From positions 23,925 to 87,924 of the forward strand of contig JADJET010000011.1 of the NCBI GenBank assembly GCA_016708925.1: a stretch of DNA of 64,000 nucleotides, read 5' to 3'. The translations under genes and the position numbers were made by a program. The notes below the pieces were generated by a model. It ran no database searches, had not been told where the DNA came from, and saw only the letters and a list, made by a program, of their open reading frames with translations. The DNA comes from Gammaproteobacteria bacterium (GTDB lineage: Bacteria; Pseudomonadota; Gammaproteobacteria; Pseudomonadales; Porticoccaceae). Positions 17,697 through 27,759 of the stretch are shown here, piece after piece. Numbering within the stretch: position 1 is the first letter of the stretch; each line of letters begins with the position of its first letter.

Positions 17697-18777
17697 ATGC
17701 GCAAGATCGTCAAACGCTACCACCCGCCGGGCACGCCGCCCGGTACTCTGCTGCCGGCCGCGGAAGGCGCCGCGCCGGCCCGCATCCGGCTGCTGGAATA
17801 CACTGCCGAGCGCTGCAAGGAGATCGCCGTCGAGTCACTGGACGACTGTCTGCCCTACCTGAAAACCCCCGCCGCCACCTGGATTCACATTCAGGGCGCG
17901 CCTTCGCCAGCGATGCTGAAGCAATTGGGACAGAAATTTGGTTTGCATCCGCTCGCACTAGAGGACGTACAAAACACCGGTCAGCGGCCCAAGTTCGATC
18001 CGCATCCCGAACATTATTTTCTGATCGCTGCACTGCCGCGCAGCGCGGACAATGAAATTCATATCGACCAGGTCAGCATCTTCCTCGGCCCCGGTTTTCT
18101 CGTCACTTTCACCAGCAACGGCGAGGACCCTTTCGAACCCGTGCGCAAACGCCTGCACGCCGAGTCCAGCCTGATCCGCGGTTATCCGGTGGGCTATCTG
18201 CTCTACGCCGTGCTCGATCTGGTGATCGATGCGGGTTTTCCGGTGCTCGAAAAACTCGGCGAGGAAATCGAACATCTGGAAGAGGCCGTGCTCGACAGCC
18301 CCTCCCGCGACACCGTCACAACCATTCATCATTTGCGCCGCAACCTGCTGGTACTGCGCCGCATGCTGTGGCCGCAGCGGGATCTGGTGAGCGCCATCCT
18401 GCGCGAAGAAAACAACCTCATCGATGAGCACACCCGCCTCTATCTGCGCGACTGCCACGACCACGCCATCCAAGTGATGGACCTGCTGGAAAACTACCGC
18501 GACATGATCACCAGCCTGATGGACATCTATCTGTCGAGCCTGAGCTACCGCATGAACGACGTGATGCGCACCCTCACCGTGATCGCCACCATCTTCATGC
18601 CGCTGACCTTCATCGCCGGGCTCTACGGCATGAATTTCGGCAACGGCAACCCGGCCGCGAGCCCGTTGGCGATGCCGGAACTCAACTGGTACTTCGGCTA
18701 CCCCCTGGCACTCCGGGATCATGGTCGCCGTGGCGGGAGCCATGGGGCTCTACTTCAAGCGCAAGGGCTGGTTTTAG
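17697..18777 (+). CDS. corA: CorA-family divalent cation transporter, C-terminal frameshift
   Basis: About 360 residues starting MRKIVKRYHPPG. The long soluble domain includes VSIFLGPGFLVTF; the coiled helix with HHLRRNLLVLRRMLWP leads to the first membrane helix FMPLTFIAGLYGMNFG, bearing the GMN selectivity motif (about 311-313). A base is lost near 18710. The restored frame gives GIMVAVAGAMGLYFKRKGWF and a stop at 18777, a proper second helix and basic tail. CorA imports Mg2+ or Co2+, or exports Zn2+ in relatives. No linked genes. Confidence 0.88.
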
Positions 18778-18846
18778 CCGGTTTTCAACGCGCTGCCGGA
18801 GCCTGTCCACGCCATCCGGGTCGATTCCCGTCGTTGATTTATATTC

Positions 18847-18863
18847 CAATAATCATTAGATTG
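18847..18863. promoter_or_regulatory. AT-rich promoter/operator candidate before arsR-rhodanese gene
   Basis: The patch 18838-18870 is strikingly AT-rich for this genome. CAAT...ATTG arms at 18847-18863 make an imperfect palindrome immediately upstream of an autoregulatory-type ArsR gene. Inference only. Confidence 0.3.
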
Positions 18864-18870
18864 TTTTCCC

Positions 18871-19542
18871 ATGACAACCCGTACCATGAAAGACCCGCTC
18901 TACGAACAGGTCGCCCGCATCGGCAAGGCGCTGGCGAGCCCCAAACGCCTGGAACTGCTGGAGCTGCTCGCCCAGGGTGAAAAAACCGTCGAAATGCTGG
19001 CCGCCGCGCTTGCCATCGACCTGAAGCTGGCCAGCGCCCATCTGAAGGCGCTGGCGGCGGCGCGCATCGTGGCCAGCCGACGCGACGGCAAATACCGGTG
19101 GTATCGCTTGAGCGGGCCGGATGTCGCGCAGCTCTGGGTGCGGTTGCGCGACGTGGCGGAGACGCATCTCGCGGAATTGCGGGTTGCCCTGCACGCGATG
19201 GCCGGCGCTTCCGAAACCCTGGTGGCGACCGCGCGGGAAGCACTGCTGGCGCAGGCGCGCAGCGGCGCGATCGTCGTCATCGACGTGCGTCCCCGCGACG
19301 AGTACGACACCGCGCATCTGCCCTTTGCGCGCTCGCTGCCGCTGGCGGAGCTCGAAGCGCGGCTGGCGGAATTGCCTGCCGACAAGGACATCGTCGTCTA
19401 CTGCCGCGGTCCTTTCTGTGTGTTCGCCGACACCGCAGTGCGGTTACTCACCGCCCGGGGCTACCGCGCGCGCAAGCTGCGCGACGGTGTGAATGAATGG
19501 CAGGCAGCGGGGCTGCCGCTGGCGCGCGTCGCAGCGGCCTGA
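18871..19542 (+). CDS. ArsR-type HTH fused to a rhodanese domain
   Basis: 223 residues. The N-terminal winged helix contains ALASPKRLELLELLAQGE and DLKLASAHLKALAAARIV; no arsenic cysteine loop is present. The C-terminal rhodanese domain has VIDVRPRDEYDTAHLP and the active cysteine in VVYCRGPFC. ATG 18871 is used; ATG 18886 is possible. Such fusions sense or handle sulfane sulfur and usually regulate their own operon. Downstream are DsrE-like, metallo-beta-lactamase and MFS genes, a set fitting persulfide handling. Intact. Confidence 0.88.
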   Translation: MTTRTMKDPLYEQVARIGKALASPKRLELLELLAQGEKTVEMLAAALAIDLKLASAHLKALAAARIVASRRDGKYRWYRLSGPDVAQLWVRLRDVAETHLAELRVALHAMAGASETLVATAREALLAQARSGAIVVIDVRPRDEYDTAHLPFARSLPLAELEARLAELPADKDIVVYCRGPFCVFADTAVRLLTARGYRARKLRDGVNEWQAAGLPLARVAAA

Positions 19543-19565
19543 TCGGTTACTAACCCGGAGGCTCC

Positions 19566-19915
19566 ATGGCAACCACTCTGTTCATCCTCAACGACGGCCC
19601 CTACGGCAGCGAACGCGCCTATAACGCACTGCGCCTTGCCGGGGCACTGGTCGGGCGAGCGGATCAAGCGGTGCGGGTGTTCCTCCTCGGTGATGCCGTG
19701 GGCTGCGCCCGCGCCGGACAGAAGGTCCCGGAGGGCTATTACAACCTGCAACTCATGCTGGGCAAGGTCGCCCGCCAGGTGAAGTGGGCGTCTGCGGCAC
19801 CTGCATGGACGGCCGCGGCCTGCCGGATGCGGACCTGATCGAGGGCGCGCCGCGCTCGACGCTGGCCCAACTCGCCGACTGGACCGCCACGGCAGACAAG
19901 GTTCTGGTGTTCTAG
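19566..19915 (+). CDS. DsrE-family sulfur-relay protein, frameshifted
   Basis: GGAGG precedes ATG 19566. About 116 residues starting MATTLFILNDGPYGSERAYNALRLA, the DsrE/DsrF fold. One G is lost near 19780 (GGG to GG). The restored frame gives GEVGVCGTCMDGRGLPD, with two conserved cysteines likely to carry persulfide, and ends DKVLVF. It sits 23 bases after the ArsR-rhodanese gene. Role: probable sulfur transfer or storage. Confidence 0.8.
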
Positions 19916-19960
19916 GAGTCCGTCATGCCCGCGCAGGAGGCTGTGTGAAAGGGCATCGCA

Positions 19961-20215
19961 GGGTGGGTAAGCGGAGCGCACCCACCGAGAAAGCCACGCG
20001 CCCGCCGGTGGGATCGGAGCCGCGATCACGGCGGATGCGCTGGCGCTTATCCGCCCTACGCAAGGCGATGCCACCCTGCGGCGGGTGTTTCCGGCATTTG
20101 CGCCGTCCGTTGGCTTTTCACACAGCCACGCAGGGGGCATCCAGAACGCTTTGATGTCCTGGGGTTCCCGCCCCCACGAAGGCGGAGGCCGGTTCTGCGC
20201 GGGAACGACGACCAA
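19961..20215. repeat. Intergenic repeat cluster related to those at 0.4-1.0 and 3.7-4.2 kb
   Basis: Contains GGGTGGGTAAGC/GCGCACCCACC (19961-19986), the GCGGAT/ATCCGC hairpin 20031-20054 shared with 4144-4167, and a GGCATCCAGAACGC...GGGTTCCCGC tail like the units at 0.4-1.0 kb. No gene is seen. It separates the DsrE-like and metallo-beta-lactamase genes of one apparent operon. Confidence 0.65.
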
Positions 20216-20274
20216 GCGGTTTTCGGAGCACCCCCAAGGCTCGTTTTCCAATCTGACGTTGTGAGGAGACCGCC

Positions 20275-20555
20275 ATGTTTTTCAAACAACTTGCGACCAA
20301 AGAAGCATCGCTTTCCTACTTCTTCGGCTGCGCCGGCCAGGGCAAGGCGGTGGCCGGCGATCTGGTGGCGGGCGACGAGTCTGTGTTGCGGGACTGTCCG
20401 GCCAGCCGTCCTCGACACTCGGCTTCGAGAAACGCTGGAATCCGGCGCTGGCGATGGACAAGGCCGCCTTTGTCGATGCGCTGACCCGGGACATCCCGCC
20501 GCGCCCGGCGGACATGGACGCCATGGTGCGCGCCAACCTGGGGCTCGCCGCCTGA
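20275..20555 (+). pseudogene. Metallo-beta-lactamase-fold hydrolase with large internal deletion
   Basis: The first 36 codons (MFFKQLATKEASLSYFFGCAG...) match the start of persulfide-dioxygenase/rhodanese-associated MBL hydrolases. The last ~45 codons, in another frame, read SSTLGFEKRWNPALAMD and end DMDAMVRANLGLAA, the matching C-terminus. The core of about 200 residues, including the HxHxDH metal site, is missing. A GAGGAG ribosome site remains. The TGA overlaps the next ATG (TGATG), so the operon structure survives. Confidence 0.7.
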
Positions 20556-21806
20556 TGCAATCCGCGCCCGCCATCCGCCTCGGCCTGCGCGAGAATCTGG
20601 GGCAATTCGCGCTGCTGGTGCTGGTCAATGCCTTCGTCGGCGCCATGGTGGGCCTGGAGCGGAGCATCCTGCCGGCCATCGCCGAGCAGGAATTCCAGCT
20701 CGCCGCGCGCACCGCGGTCCTGTCCTTCATCGTGGTGTTCGGCATCACCAAGGCGCTCACCAACTACTTCGCCGGGCGTCTGTCCGACCGCTTCGGGCGC
20801 AAGCATGTGCTGGTGGCCGGCTGGCTGGTGGCGGTACCGGTGCCCTTCCTGCTGATGTGGGCGCCGAACTGGAACTGGGTGCTGGCCGCCAATGTGCTGC
20901 TGGGCGTGAGCCAGGGACTGACCTGGTCCACCACCGTCATCATGAAAATAGACCTGACCGGCCCCAAACAGCGCGGCCTGGCCATGGGGCTCAACGAGTT
21001 TTCGGGCTATCTCGCGGTGGCCGCGAGCGCGCTCGCCACGGGCTGGCTTGCCGCCCGCTACGGCCTGCGCCCCGAACCGTTCTGGCTGGGCGTGGGCTAT
21101 GTCGCAATCGGCCTCGGATTGTCGGTATTGCTGGTGCGCGAGACCCGGCACCATGTCGCCCACGAGGTGCGCACTCACCACGGCGGCGATGCCACGCCGA
21201 TACCGAGCCAGCGCGAGATCTTCCGCCGTGCTTCGCTGACCGACCGCAACCTGTCCAGCGTGAGCCAGGCCGGGCTGGTCAACAATCTCAACGACGGCAT
21301 GGCCTGGGGACTGTTTCCGCTGTTTTCGCCGCGGGGGAATGTCGCTCCGCCAGATCGGCACGCTGGCCGCCATCTATCCGGCGGTGTGGGGCATCGGCCA
21401 GTTGTTCACCGGCGCCTGGTCCGACCGCATCGGCCGCAAACAACTGATCGTGTGGGGCATGTGGATTCAGGCCGGCGGCATCGCGGTGACCGCCGCCATT
21501 CAGAGCTTCGCGGGCTTTGCCGCCGGCGGGGTCCTGCTCGGCATCGGCACCGCCATGGTGTATCCGACATTGCTCGCCACCATCGGCGATGTTGCGCACC
21601 CGGCTTGGCGCGCGTCCGCGGTGGGCGTCTATCGGCTGTGGCGCGATCTCGGCTATGCGGTGGGTGCGTTGCTGGCCGGACTGGTCGCGGACGCCTTCGG
21701 CATTGCGCCGGCCATCTGGCTGATCGCCGGGCTCACCTTCGCTTCGGGCGCTCTGGCCGCGGTACGCATGGCGGAGACGCTGCCGGCGAAGCGCGGTACG
21801 GTCTGA
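20555..21806 (+). CDS. MFS transporter, frameshifted
   Basis: About 417 residues starting MQSAPAIRLGLRENLGQF, with ~12 membrane helices and the MFS loop motif GRLSDRFGRKHVLVAG between helices 2 and 3, repeated as GAWSDRIGRKQLI in the second half. One or two bases are lost near 21335, joining GLFPLF to GMSLRQIGTLAAIYPAVW. The ATG overlaps the MBL stop. Substrate unknown; in this operon sulfite, thiosulfate or another sulfur compound is plausible. Confidence 0.8.
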
Positions 21807-21937
21807 TCCGGACACCGCGACTGCCTATCCGGTCTCGACCCGCTCAATCGCCTTGCGCCCGTGGCGCTTCCACAGGTATTGTCCAGCTCCGCAAGTGTCC
21901 GCTGTTGCGGGGCAAGAGCCATCAAATGGAGGTCGCC

Positions 21938-22123
21938 ATGCACGCGCAAACCCTCAAGCAGGAAGCGCTGGAATCGATCCAGAGGTTGCCGGACAACGCC
22001 GACATCGACGAGATCATGTATCGGCTCCATGTGCTGGACAAGCTGCGCAAAAGCCGCGCCGCCATCGAACAGGGCCAGGTCATCAGCCACGACGACCTGA
22101 AGCACGAAATCAATCAGTGGTGA
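21938..22123 (+). CDS. Small antitoxin-like protein paired with ParE/RelE
   Basis: 61 residues after a GGAGG box (21928-21932). The start is MHAQTLKQEALESIQRLP and the C-terminal half is charged, with RKSRAAIEQGQVISHDDLKHEI. The tail resembles the addiction-module antitoxins whose ISHDDLK-type end contacts the toxin. Its stop overlaps the toxin start. It would neutralise ParE and repress the pair. Confidence 0.7.
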   Translation: MHAQTLKQEALESIQRLPDNADIDEIMYRLHVLDKLRKSRAAIEQGQVISHDDLKHEINQW

Positions 22124-22411
22124 TTGTTTGGTCGCAGCCGGCGCGCGAGGACCTGCGCCTGATTCACCAGTACATCGCCCACGACTCGAAGCACTATGCC
22201 ACCCGCGTCATCGGACATCGTCGACAAGGTGGAAATGCTGCTGACCCTGCCACGCCTCGGCCGCGTGGTCGCGGAAATCGCGGAACCTGACGTACGGGAA
22301 ATCGGCATGTACTCCTACCGCATCCTGTACGAGGTCATCGGCGACACCGTCCACATCCACGGCGTCATCCACAGGCGCCGCAACTTCAAACCGGAAGATT
22401 TGCAGCGGTAG
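22120..22411 (+). CDS. ParE/RelE-superfamily toxin, frameshifted
   Basis: About 97 residues from GTG 22120, overlapping the antitoxin stop (GTG 22117 is also possible). It begins VWSQPAREDLRLIHQYIA, then an indel near 22210, then SDIVDKVEMLLTLPRLGRVV, REIGMYSYRILYEVIG and IHGVIHRRRNF, which is the ParE core. Known toxins of this fold poison gyrase (ParE) or cleave mRNA (RelE). Frame damage may have inactivated it; antitoxin remains. Confidence 0.78.
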
Positions 22412-22494
22412 GATAAAAGTCAAAATCCGCGCAAACCAGGCGTTTGCCTTACGTCATCGCGAATCCGTGCCCATAACAACCGCGGCATTCCACG

Positions 22495-23792
22495 TCAACG
22501 CTCGATCCGCGCGTGCCGGGTTTCCGGCATCCGCAGATAGATCAGCAGCGACAGCGCGATACAGCCGCTGACATACCAGAAAAAACTGCTTTCACTCCCC
22601 ACCGCCTTGAACCAGAGTCCGATATATTCGGCACTGCCGCCGAACACCGACACCGCGAGCGCGTAGGGCAGCGCCACACCCAGGGTGCGCACCTCGGTGG
22701 GAAACAGTTCTGCTTTCACCACGGCACTGATCGCGGTGTAGCCGCTCACGATCACCAACGCTCCACAGATCAGTCCGCAGGCGACCCAGCCGTTGCGGGT
22801 CTGCGCCAGGGTTTCGAGCAGCGGTACCGTGGCGGGGCACCGAGCACGCCGAAAGCGATCAGCAACGGGCGACGGCCGATGCGGTCGGACAATGCGCCGG
22901 CCAGCGGTTGCAGCAGCATGAAGAATGCGAGCGCCGCCGCCATGATGAGGGTGGCAGTCTGCCTGTCGAAGCCGGAGGTGTTGACCAGAAACTTCTGCAT
23001 GCAGGTGCTGTAAGTGTAGAACGCCACGGTGCCACCGAGGGTCAGTCCGACCACGGTCAGACACTCGCGCGGGTAACCGATCAGGGCGCGCAGCGGGTTG
23101 CGCACGCGCGTGGCGGTCGTGAAGGCTTCTGTTTCTGCGAGTGAGCGCCGCAAGTACAGGGCCACCACGGCAAGTCCCGCACCAATCGCGAACGGAATGC
23201 GCCAGCCCCAAGCCTGCAGCGCCTCCGGGGCAAGTAGAAACTGCAACACGAGCAACACGCCGAGTGCGGCAAGCTGACCGAGAATCAGGGTCACATACTG
23301 AAAGCTGGAATAAAATCCGCGCCGTCCGGATTCCGCCATTTCGGTCAGGTAGGTCGCACTCGCCCCATATTCGCCGCCTACGCTCAACCCTTGCAGCAGC
23401 CGCGCCACCACCAGCAGCGCGGGCGCGGCGGGGCCGATACTGGCATGGCCTGGATTGATCACGATCAGCAGCGAGCCGCCGCACATCATCAGCACCGAGA
23501 GCGTCAGCGCCGCCTTGCGCCCCTGGCGGTCGGCGTACCAGCCCAACAGCAGGCCACCGAGCGGACGTATCAGAAAGCCCACCGCGAATACGGCGGCGGT
23601 GTTGAGCAACTGGGCGGTGAGATCGCCGGCCGGGAAAAAGGCTTTGGCGAAGTAGAGGGAAAAGGCGGAGTAGGCGTACCAGTCGTACCACTCGACCAGA
23701 TTGCCGACCGAACCGCCGAAAATCGAGCGCAGCCGCGTCGGAGCCTGCGGCAGGGCCGATGCGCTGGCGACCTCGCCCGACGTCGCCGTCAA
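22495..23792 (-). CDS. kgtP: Alpha-ketoglutarate permease-like MHS-family transporter, frameshifted
   Basis: About 430 residues, likely from TTG 23792, which overlaps the stop of the preceding gene. NLVEWYDWYAYSAFSLYFAK, the loop DRQGRKAAL, GLSVGGEYGASATYL and FYTYSTCMQKFLVNT follow E. coli KgtP closely. An indel near 22835 shifts the frame. The second part, including GYTAISAVVKAELFPTEVR and FGGSAEYIGLW, ends HARIER. It imports a dicarboxylate with protons. No metabolic partner is adjacent. Confidence 0.83.
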
Positions 23793-24091
23793 AGCACGAC
23801 CTCGAAGCCCTCGAATTTGGGCGGCCCCAGGTACACGCCTTTCGAGCTGCCGGCGTTGGCGTGGGCTTTGCGAAAGGATTCGGAGCGGGTCCAGTCTTCG
23901 AAAACCGCGCGGGATTCCCAGACCGAATGGGAGGCGTACAGCGTGTGATCTTCCGCGCTCGCGCCGCGCAGCAGGTGAAACTCGCGAAATCCCGGCACGT
24001 CCGCGAGATAACTGTCGCGTGTGCGCCACATGTCCTCGAACGCCGCTTCCTGGCCGAGGGCAATGCGAAACCGGTTCATGGCAATAAACAT
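23789..24091 (-). CDS. Antibiotic biosynthesis monooxygenase-domain protein
   Basis: 100 residues from ATG 24091, with AGGAGA upstream. Sequence MFIAMNRFRIALGQEAAFED, VPGFREFHLLRG, EDHTLYASHSVW and KFEGFEVVL is the ABM/HmoB-like dimeric ferredoxin fold. Members oxidise small aromatic or haem substrates; some are only structural relatives. Intact. It overlaps the start of the transporter downstream by four bases. Confidence 0.85.
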   Translation of the reverse strand: MFIAMNRFRIALGQEAAFEDMWRTRDSYLADVPGFREFHLLRGASAEDHTLYASHSVWESRAVFEDWTRSESFRKAHANAGSSKGVYLGPPKFEGFEVVL

Positions 24092-24557
24092 CGGGCGTTC
24101 TCCTGGATGGCGCAAAAGTGACGGCGATTATAGGCCGACCAGCAAGGTGCCCGACATCGACATCCGGCGTCGCCGGCAACTCCCGAGCGTTATTACCGGG
24201 AGCTGACCGCTGCTTTCATCGACCGCGATACCGGGTGCCGGTAAAACCGGCGTTTGGCGATTTCCGTAGCGAGCAGATACAGCCCGACGCTGCCCAGGAT
24301 GGCGGCCATGACGCGGCCCGGCAGCGGCACGAAACCGAACACCCCGACCCCCGGCGCTACCGCTGGCTGGCCGTGCGCGGCTTGGCTGCGGAACCAAGTA
24401 CGCACGCGGCGACTCCCATGTGCCGACGTCAGAACAAGAACTATTGTTGCGTTGCGCGCCAACTACTTTGTGATTGTCGGCGGCGAACCGACTAAAATCG
24501 CCGCGCTCGCCCGCACGCTTTATCACGCCACTTTTCACTCTATACGGAATCCCTGCC
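24092..24557 (-). pseudogene. Region upstream of uup holding a possible P-type ATPase C-terminal relic (24193-24462)
   Basis: On the minus strand 24193-24462 reads a membrane helix LPGRVMAAILGSVGLYLLAT followed by EIAKRRFYRH. This resembles the last helix and basic tail of cation P-type ATPases. Nothing before it matches the ATPase core. The rest of the interval shows no gene; it must carry the uup promoter on the plus strand. Low-confidence family call. Confidence 0.3.
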
Positions 24558-26438
<1,881 letters not shown>

Positions 26439-26514
26439 CTGCTGGCATACCGCCCGCCGATGCCCGACAATTCCGCAGTCATCACCAATCCATCACAAGT
26501 CTGAGGAGGCAACC

Positions 26515-27663
26515 GTGGGCGGACCACTGACAGGTATCAAGGTAGTCGAAATGGCCGGTATCGGACCGGCGCCGATGTGCGCAATGATGCTGTCGGACAT
26601 GGGCGCGGAAGTGATCCGCGTCGACCGTGTCCAGGATGCCGGACTCGGCATCGCAATGCAGCCCGAGTTCAGTTATCTGACCCGCGGCCGGCCGTCGATC
26701 GCCATGGACCTCAAGAACCAGGATGCCATCGCGACCCTGCTGCAACTGATCGACGGCGCCGATGTAGTGCTCGAAGGTTTCCGCCCCGGCGTCATGGAAC
26801 GCCTCGTCCTGGGGCCTGATGTGTGTCTCGCGCGCAACCCCACGCTGGTGTTCGCGCGGGTCACCAGCTGGGGTCAGGAGGGACCGCTGTCCGCGAGCGC
26901 CGGCCACGATTTGAACTACATCGCTCTCTCCGGCGCCCTGCACGCGATCGGTCGCAGCAACGCCGAGCCGCCGGCGATTCCCCTCAACCTGGTGGGCGAT
27001 TTCGGTGGCGGCACCATGTTTGTGCTCACCGGGATTCTTGCGGCGCTGCTCGAATGCAAAAGCTCGGGCAAAGGCCAGGTCGTGGACGCCGGCATGGTGG
27101 ACGGCGCGCTGTCGCTGATGACATCCATCTACGGCATGAAAGCAGCCGGCATCCAGTCCGACAAGCGCGCCGAAAACATTCTCGACAGCGGCGCGCATTT
27201 CTACAATGTGTACGAAACCAGCGATGGCAAATACGTTTCGATCGGTTCGATCGAGAAAAAATTCTATGAAGAACTGCTGGAAAAACTGGAGCTGGATCCG
27301 GGGACGCTACCCAAACAGATGGATCGCAGCCAGTGGCCAGCGATGAAAGAAAAAATGGTGGCAATCTTCCGCACCAAAACCCGCGACGAGTGGTGCCGGA
27401 TCATGGAAAACACCGACATCTGTTTTGCGCCGGTGCTGACGCTGGAGGAAGCACCGCGGTATCCCCACAACCGCGAGCGCAACGCCTTTGTCGAAGTCGC
27501 GGGCCAACTGCACCCGGCACCCGCGCCGCGTTTCAGCCGCACGCCCTCGTCGATCAAGGGCCCGGCCCCGCGTGCCGGTTCCAACACCGATGCCGCACTC
27601 GCGGCCTGGGGGATCAACAGCGCACAACTGGCGAGTCTGCGCGCGGCGGGCGCCATCGCTTAG
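26515..27663 (+). CDS. CaiB/BaiF CoA-transferase family, alpha-methylacyl-CoA racemase-like
   Basis: 382 residues from GTG 26515, seven bases after a GAGGAGG box. GIGPAPMCAMMLSDMGAEVIR, DLKNQDA, VLEGFRPGVMERLVLGP and LNLVGDFGGG match alpha-methylacyl-CoA racemases more than formyl-CoA transferases. The fold is shared and the racemase catalytic Asp in NLVGDFGGG is present. It would epimerise 2-methyl-branched acyl-CoAs for beta-oxidation, consistent with isoprenoid or sterol side-chain use. A bidirectional terminator follows. Intact. Confidence 0.88.
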   Translation: MGGPLTGIKVVEMAGIGPAPMCAMMLSDMGAEVIRVDRVQDAGLGIAMQPEFSYLTRGRPSIAMDLKNQDAIATLLQLIDGADVVLEGFRPGVMERLVLGPDVCLARNPTLVFARVTSWGQEGPLSASAGHDLNYIALSGALHAIGRSNAEPPAIPLNLVGDFGGGTMFVLTGILAALLECKSSGKGQVVDAGMVDGALSLMTSIYGMKAAGIQSDKRAENILDSGAHFYNVYETSDGKYVSIGSIEKKFYEELLEKLELDPGTLPKQMDRSQWPAMKEKMVAIFRTKTRDEWCRIMENTDICFAPVLTLEEAPRYPHNRERNAFVEVAGQLHPAPAPRFSRTPSSIKGPAPRAGSNTDAALAAWGINSAQLASLRAAGAIA

Positions 27664-27708
27664 CCGCTGGTCCGGAACCAGTCACCAGCAGATTGGCGAC
27701 TGAAAACC

Positions 27709-27744
27709 AAAAAAGCCGGTGTTGGAAACAACACCGGCTTTTTT
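27709..27744. terminator. Bidirectional rho-independent terminator
   Basis: Perfect stem AGCCGGTGTTG/CAACACCGGCT with GAAA tetraloop, A run on the left and T run on the right. It serves convergent CaiB-type and RND genes. Confidence 0.95.
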
Positions 27745-27759
27745 GTTGCCTGAATCAAA

